Positions 62,207 to 64,000 of a stretch of 64,000 bases of DNA are shown piece by piece. Origin of the DNA: Terriglobia bacterium (GTDB taxonomy: Bacteria > Acidobacteriota > Terriglobia > Bryobacterales > Bryobacteraceae). The DNA lies in contig JAIQFL010000005.1 of assembly GCA_020073365.1 (NCBI GenBank), positions 1 through 64,000 of the forward strand, read 5' to 3'. The first letter of the stretch is position 1, and each line of letters opens with the position of its first letter. The translations under genes and the position numbers were made by a program. The notes beneath the pieces were generated by a model. The model was given only the letters and a program-made list of their open reading frames with translations. It was not told the origin of the DNA and did not search any database.

Positions 62207-62228
62207 TTTGGCACGTAAAGTGCTAAAG
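62207..62228. promoter_or_regulatory. Imperfect palindrome with sigma54-like spacing
   Basis: TTTGGCAC-GTAAA-GTGCTAAA is an inverted repeat with seven of eight arm positions matching. The same bases contain TGGCACGTAAAGTGCT (62209-62224) with exact GG-N10-GC spacing. As a sigma54 promoter it would start at about 62235, almost on the start codon and inside the GGAGG site, so an operator is the more likely reading. Confidence 0.4.
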
Positions 62229-62237
62229 TGTGGAGGA

Positions 62238-62639
62238 ATGCGGTACTGCATGTATCGGCTAATCGTTTCCCTCACATTGCCGGCATTCTTCGCGGCCTGG
62301 GGCAATCCAGGCGCTACGGCCTCGAATTCCGGGTCTGAGCAGGCCGAGCAAAAGCCAAAGCAGGACCAGAAGCAGAAGCCGTCCAAGGCCAAGGACAGCG
62401 CAGCTTCCCTGACTGGCTGTATCGATGAGCATGATGGCCACTACGTCATGATCAGCGACCGGACACGCGATCCGATCGCCGATTTGGAGGCGGAGGGCTT
62501 CGAAACAGAAGGCTTCGCCAAACATGTGGGGCACAAGGTGACCGTCCGGGGGACCTCAAACCCGGGCGACGCCCGGCCCCTATTCCGGGTTCGCAGCATC
62601 GAGACCATTAGCGATACCTGTGCACAAGCACTCAAGTAG
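62238..62639 (+). CDS. Hypothetical exported protein (DUF5818-like)
   Basis: From ATG 62238 the product is 133 residues: a hydrophobic leader (YRLIVSLTLPAFFAAWG), a charged Gln/Lys-rich linker, and a compact domain SLTGCIDEHDGHYVMISD...VGHKVTVRGT. This domain looks like the small beta-barrel found in DUF5818-type acidobacterial proteins. Its function is unknown. The start could also be ATG 62250. It precedes the CRP/FNR-type regulator by 32 bases on the same strand, so they may form an operon. Confidence 0.65.
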   Translation: MRYCMYRLIVSLTLPAFFAAWGNPGATASNSGSEQAEQKPKQDQKQKPSKAKDSAASLTGCIDEHDGHYVMISDRTRDPIADLEAEGFETEGFAKHVGHKVTVRGTSNPGDARPLFRVRSIETISDTCAQALK

Positions 62640-62671
62640 AGTATTTGAATCAAACCGTCTTTGGAGGAGAT

Positions 62672-63346
62672 ATGGCATCCAGTCCGATCGTAATAGCACC
62701 CCAGAAAGCACTTGAAGATCCCTTAGCCCATCTGCCTTGCTCTAGCATCGTGGAGTATCGGAAGGGCCAGATGATTTATAACCAGGACCAGCCCTCCACC
62801 AGCATCTACCTGGTGATTGACGGCAAAATCAAGGTTTCGCGCCTGGCCGATGACGGCCACCAGGTAGTAGTGGACATCTATCAGCCGGACGAGTTCTTTG
62901 GGGAATCGGCATTTCTCAATCTCCCGCACCGGTCGGAACAGGCCACCGCTCTCGAAAACACCAAGTTAATGACTTGGACCACGGCAGAGATAGAAGACAT
63001 TGTTATGAAGCGGCCGCGGCTGGCCGTAGCGTTACTGCAGATCCTGGTGCAACGCACCATCGATTTCACGCACCGCATCGAGAGCTTCTCGGTCGACAAT
63101 ATTGCGCGGCGTCTGGCCCGCTCGCTGATCCGCTTCTCCGAACGGCTGGGCTCTCCGGAGGATGACGGATCGGTCCGTATGGTCCCCTTCACCCATGAGT
63201 TGCTGTCGCAGTATGTCGGCACCTCGCGGGAAATCGTCACGCACTACATGAACCAGTTCCGGCGGCAGGGCTATCTGCGATATTCGCGGAAGGGCATTAT
63301 TCTCTATCGGGACGCTTTTCGTGAGTGGTTGCGGCAGAACGCCTGA
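62672..63346 (+). CDS. CRP/FNR-family transcriptional regulator
   Basis: The 224-residue protein starts at ATG 62672 with GGAGGAGAT upstream. It has a cyclic-nucleotide-binding-like beta-roll (IYLVIDGKIKVSRLADDGHQVVVDIYQPDEFFGESAF), a long dimerisation helix and a C-terminal helix-turn-helix (HELLSQYVGTSREIVTHYMNQFRRQGYLRYS). There is only one Cys near the N-terminus, so an FNR-type Fe-S cluster is unlikely. The FGESAF part matches phosphate-binding-cassette positions of CRP, but effector identity is open. It likely forms a transcription unit with the DUF5818-like gene. Confidence 0.9.
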   Translation: MASSPIVIAPQKALEDPLAHLPCSSIVEYRKGQMIYNQDQPSTSIYLVIDGKIKVSRLADDGHQVVVDIYQPDEFFGESAFLNLPHRSEQATALENTKLMTWTTAEIEDIVMKRPRLAVALLQILVQRTIDFTHRIESFSVDNIARRLARSLIRFSERLGSPEDDGSVRMVPFTHELLSQYVGTSREIVTHYMNQFRRQGYLRYSRKGIILYRDAFREWLRQNA

Positions 63347-63369
63347 GAGAGAATCAGGGCCGCCGAGGA

Positions 63370-63406
63370 ACGCGGATAAGAAGCCGCTATGCGATTTTAT
63401 CCGCGT
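63370..63406. repeat. Perfect 10-bp inverted repeat between convergent genes
   Basis: ACGCGGATAA (63370-63379) pairs exactly with TTATCCGCGT (63397-63406) across a 17-base loop. It sits between the CRP/FNR gene and the SIS-domain gene, which converge. It may be a bidirectional terminator or a copy of a dispersed repeat; similar ATCCGCG-rich tracts occur in many bacteria. Confidence 0.55.
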
Positions 63407-63438
63407 GTATCTGCGTTCATCGGCAGCCATAAATGCTT

Positions 63439-64000
63439 TCACAACGTTAGTGTGACTTTGCGCAAGGTGCGGGGGTGGTCTGGATTGAGTCCCTTTTGCG
63501 CCGCCAGGCAGGCCGCGAATAACTGCGCCGGTACGATATAGGGGATCGGTGTCAGCACTTCCGGCAGACGGCGGGGAAGGCGGATCACCTTCGTCGCTCG
63601 TGCACTCACATCACGGTTTCCAGAATCCGTGATAGCTACGATTTCCGCCTGCAGCCCCTGAAGTTTCGCCAGGGTCTCATCCATGGATGGCCACGTTACG
63701 TCCGGGGGCGCGAAGGCGAACACCGGAAAGCTGGGTTCCACCAGCGCGATGGGGCCGTGCAGGAAGTCGGCGGACGAGAAGCGCTCCGCTACGACGTAGC
63801 AGGTCTCCATGAGCTTCAACGCAAACTCAAACGCGTTGGCATAGTTCAGGCCGCGCCCCACCACCACCGCATAGCGCATGAAACGGTAGCGCTCCGAGAG
63901 AGCCTGGACTGCCGGCTCCAGCCGCAAGGCCTCTTCTACGGCATCCGGCAGACGTCGGAAGTCCTCGAGGCGAATGCCCCCGCCCAGCGCGTACGACAGC
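63439..64000 (-). CDS. SIS-domain sugar-phosphate isomerase/aminotransferase-like protein, truncated by window end
   Basis: The readable part (about 187 residues, 5' end outside the window) is one SIS domain: a YAVVVGRGLNYANAFEFALKLMETC helix-strand block with the phosphosugar-binding pattern, SADFLHGPIALV and a C-terminal segment VLTPIPYIVPAQLFAACLAAQKGLNPDHPRTLRKVTLT. The HGP motif and the DPDxPRxLxKVT-like ending are those of GlmS- or AgaS-type enzymes that isomerise or deaminate aminosugar phosphates. The frame continues past base 64000, so the N-terminal domain is not visible and class cannot be fixed. Confidence 0.8.
   Translation of the reverse strand, partial: LSYALGGGIRLEDFRRLPDAVEEALRLEPAVQALSERYRFMRYAVVVGRGLNYANAFEFALKLMETCYVVAERFSSADFLHGPIALVEPSFPVFAFAPPDVTWPSMDETLAKLQGLQAEIVAITDSGNRDVSARATKVIRLPRRLPEVLTPIPYIVPAQLFAACLAAQKGLNPDHPRTLRKVTLTL

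Overview
The window looks like chromosomal DNA of an acidobacterium of the Solibacter/Bryobacter type. This is inferred from content, not from a marker gene: GC-rich coding sequence, a duplicated orphan MacB/FtsX permease (ADOP type), a BNR/sortilin-like exported propeller, Tat-exported enolase-superfamily and exported RraA-like proteins, a PEP-CTERM protein, and a beta-propeller phosphoesterase. I see no rRNA, tRNA, CRISPR array, insertion sequence or prophage.

Layout. 1-7.1 kb: a heme-motif protein with a doubtful 5' end, a large BNR propeller protein, a REP-like repeat, then a minus-strand pair (enolase-superfamily enzyme and a frameshifted RraA-like protein) behind a good sigma70-type promoter. 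7.2-35 kb: a 28-kb signalling island. On the minus strand, an NtrC-type activator is followed by two receiver proteins (one with an HPt domain), a receiver-ParA/CpaE protein, and then eleven tightly coupled genes: cheW, cheR, cheW, a HAMP-less MCP, cheA-receiver, cheB, a three-receiver histidine kinase, a membrane multi-PAS kinase, a receiver, a hybrid kinase and a receiver. Divergently on the plus strand are a receiver, a second CpaE-like protein and a six-PAS hybrid kinase. I count about 18 receiver domains and 5 kinase cores, with no flagellar, pilus or motility structural gene. 35-36.1 kb: a graveyard of broken genes. 36.3-43.8 kb: PEP-CTERM protein, two UGT-type glycosyltransferases, a methyltransferase, a GDSL hydrolase and a B12/radical SAM protein. 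44-45.3 kb: an acyltransferase-like gene behind the best sigma54-type promoter in the window. 45.5-64 kb: mixed housekeeping and exported genes, including a VAO-type flavoenzyme, ACT protein, ADOP permease, Rrf2 regulator, aldo-keto reductase, subtilase with a separate propeptide-like ORF, IPT/TIG membrane protein, orphan nuoB, GH77 glucanotransferase, phosphoesterase, a CRP/FNR regulator and a truncated SIS-domain gene.

How the parts may work together. The most distinctive unit is the signalling island. A chemosensory core (MCP-CheW-CheA with CheR/CheB adaptation) is translationally coupled to phosphorelay kinases, and flanked by two receiver-ATPases of the CpaE/TadZ type and one sigma54 activator gene. 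Paired dyads beside that activator gene and a sigma54-like element upstream of the divergent genes suggest local control. An alternative-cellular-function chemosensory pathway, perhaps polar or pilus-related, is my inference. Several sequence fossils show that this region has been shaped by deletion and duplication.
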